DNA of 64,000 bases, from the NCBI GenBank assembly GCA_035762545.1, contig DASTOM010000024.1:248001-312000 (forward strand), read 5' to 3'. The stretch comes from JANQRA01 sp035762545. GTDB lineage: Bacteria; Actinomycetota; Acidimicrobiia; Spongiisociales; ZC4RG35. The translations under genes were made by a program, and so were the position numbers. The notes beneath the pieces are model-generated. The model was not told the origin of the DNA. It saw only the letters and a program-made list of their open reading frames with translations, and did no database searches. Each line of letters begins with the position of its first letter. Positions within the stretch are counted from its first letter, which is position 1. Below are positions 63,826-64,000 of the stretch, one piece after another.

Positions 63826-64000
63826 GTGAGCTCCGATCTCGAACGCCGCCGCCGCTTCGAATCCATCGCAGAAGAGGTGTTCGAACCTCTCCAGCGCTAC
63901 TTGCGACGCCGCACCGACCCCGACCGGGCCCAGGACGCCCTCAGCGATGTCATGCTCGTGGTGTGGCGCCGTCTCGACGACGTGCCTGTGGACGCAGCTC
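63826..64000 (+). CDS. ECF-type sigma-70 factor, N-terminal fragment (runs off window)
   Basis: 58 residues from GTG 63826 to the window edge. They read SSDLERRRRFESIAEEVFEPLQRYLRRRTDPDRAQDALSDVMLVVWRRLDDVP, the sigma region 2 start (the DPDRAQDALSDVMLVVWRRLD helix is the RNA-polymerase-binding region 2.2). It is distinct from the ECF42 protein 1 kb upstream, so two ECF systems lie close together. The 3' part is missing, so the group cannot be assigned. Confidence 0.78.
   Translation, partial: MSSDLERRRRFESIAEEVFEPLQRYLRRRTDPDRAQDALSDVMLVVWRRLDDVPVDAA

Overview
The window is a 64 kb stretch of a high-GC Actinomycetota chromosome. Actinobacterial markers include a WhiB1-type regulator, DUF3107 and DUF4032 proteins, an LLM-type flavin oxidoreductase, a thrC-rho-rpmE-prfA-prmC-tsaC-glyA-atp gene order, and tRNA-Gln-glmU-prs. 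It looks like an uncultured Acidimicrobiia-type lineage (inference from gene content and weakly canonical Shine-Dalgarno use). Nearly all DNA is coding. There are no rRNA genes, CRISPR arrays, insertion sequences or prophage. At many genes a TANNNT box lies 6-10 nt before the start codon, which suggests common leaderless transcription.

Region by region. 1-1.6 kb: a sulfur-handling trio (cysteine synthase-type enzyme, TusA-like, DsrE-like). 1.65-5.9 kb: a lactate/malate-dehydrogenase-family enzyme, then the aromatic amino acid block. In that block a chorismate mutase-prephenate dehydratase-ACT-DAHP synthase fusion is preceded by a short leader ORF ending in a Phe/Tyr run (FFFAGYF) at a GC hairpin, and diverges from tyrA. 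5.9-13.9 kb: typA, an ABC-F ATPase, a DDAH-like amidinohydrolase, a lone clpP, an SRPBCC-ArsR pair with two matched palindromes, a thioesterase, a CoxG-like protein and a CNNM/CBS membrane protein. 14-21.1 kb: the complete F1Fo ATP synthase operon with a CRP-type palindrome at its promoter. 21.2-24.3 kb: a HAD hydrolase, a secreted CAP protein with five 51-residue repeats, and an LLM oxidoreductase.

24.3-33.8 kb: a translation/termination superoperon (rho, rpmE, DUF1385, prfA, lipoprotein, prmC, tsaC, glyA), preceded by a coupled GNAT-glycine-zipper-thrC set. 33.9-36.3 kb: tRNA-Arg(CCG), small proteins, an ASCH protein and Ku. 36.3-45.6 kb: a carbohydrate-uptake island. One arm encodes a ROK repressor, ROK kinase, binding lipoprotein and two permeases; the other a second ROK sugar kinase, DUF4032 and the ATPase. 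Operator-like palindromes lie between the arms. 45.6-48.4 kb: an ATP-dependent DNA ligase (possible Ku partner), YqeY, a GDPD phosphodiesterase, and whiB with a second CRP-type site and a strong terminator.

48.4-58.8 kb: LysM protein, PQQ-type sugar dehydrogenase, prs-glmU-tRNA-Gln, ispE-rsmA-tatD, an AbrB-type regulator, rsmI, an HExxH lipoprotein and a MetE-like enzyme. 58.8-64 kb: a coiled-coil membrane protein, a frameshifted DUF222/HNH pseudogene, a small lipoprotein, an ECF42-type sigma factor with its DGPF (YciI) partner and a conserved unknown, a DUF1761 protein, and a second ECF sigma gene running off the window.

The most notable observations are the aromatic leader peptide before a triple fusion, two CRP-type sites placed at the atp operon and whiB, an ECF42 system with a candidate autoregulated promoter, and two small families of dispersed intergenic repeats.
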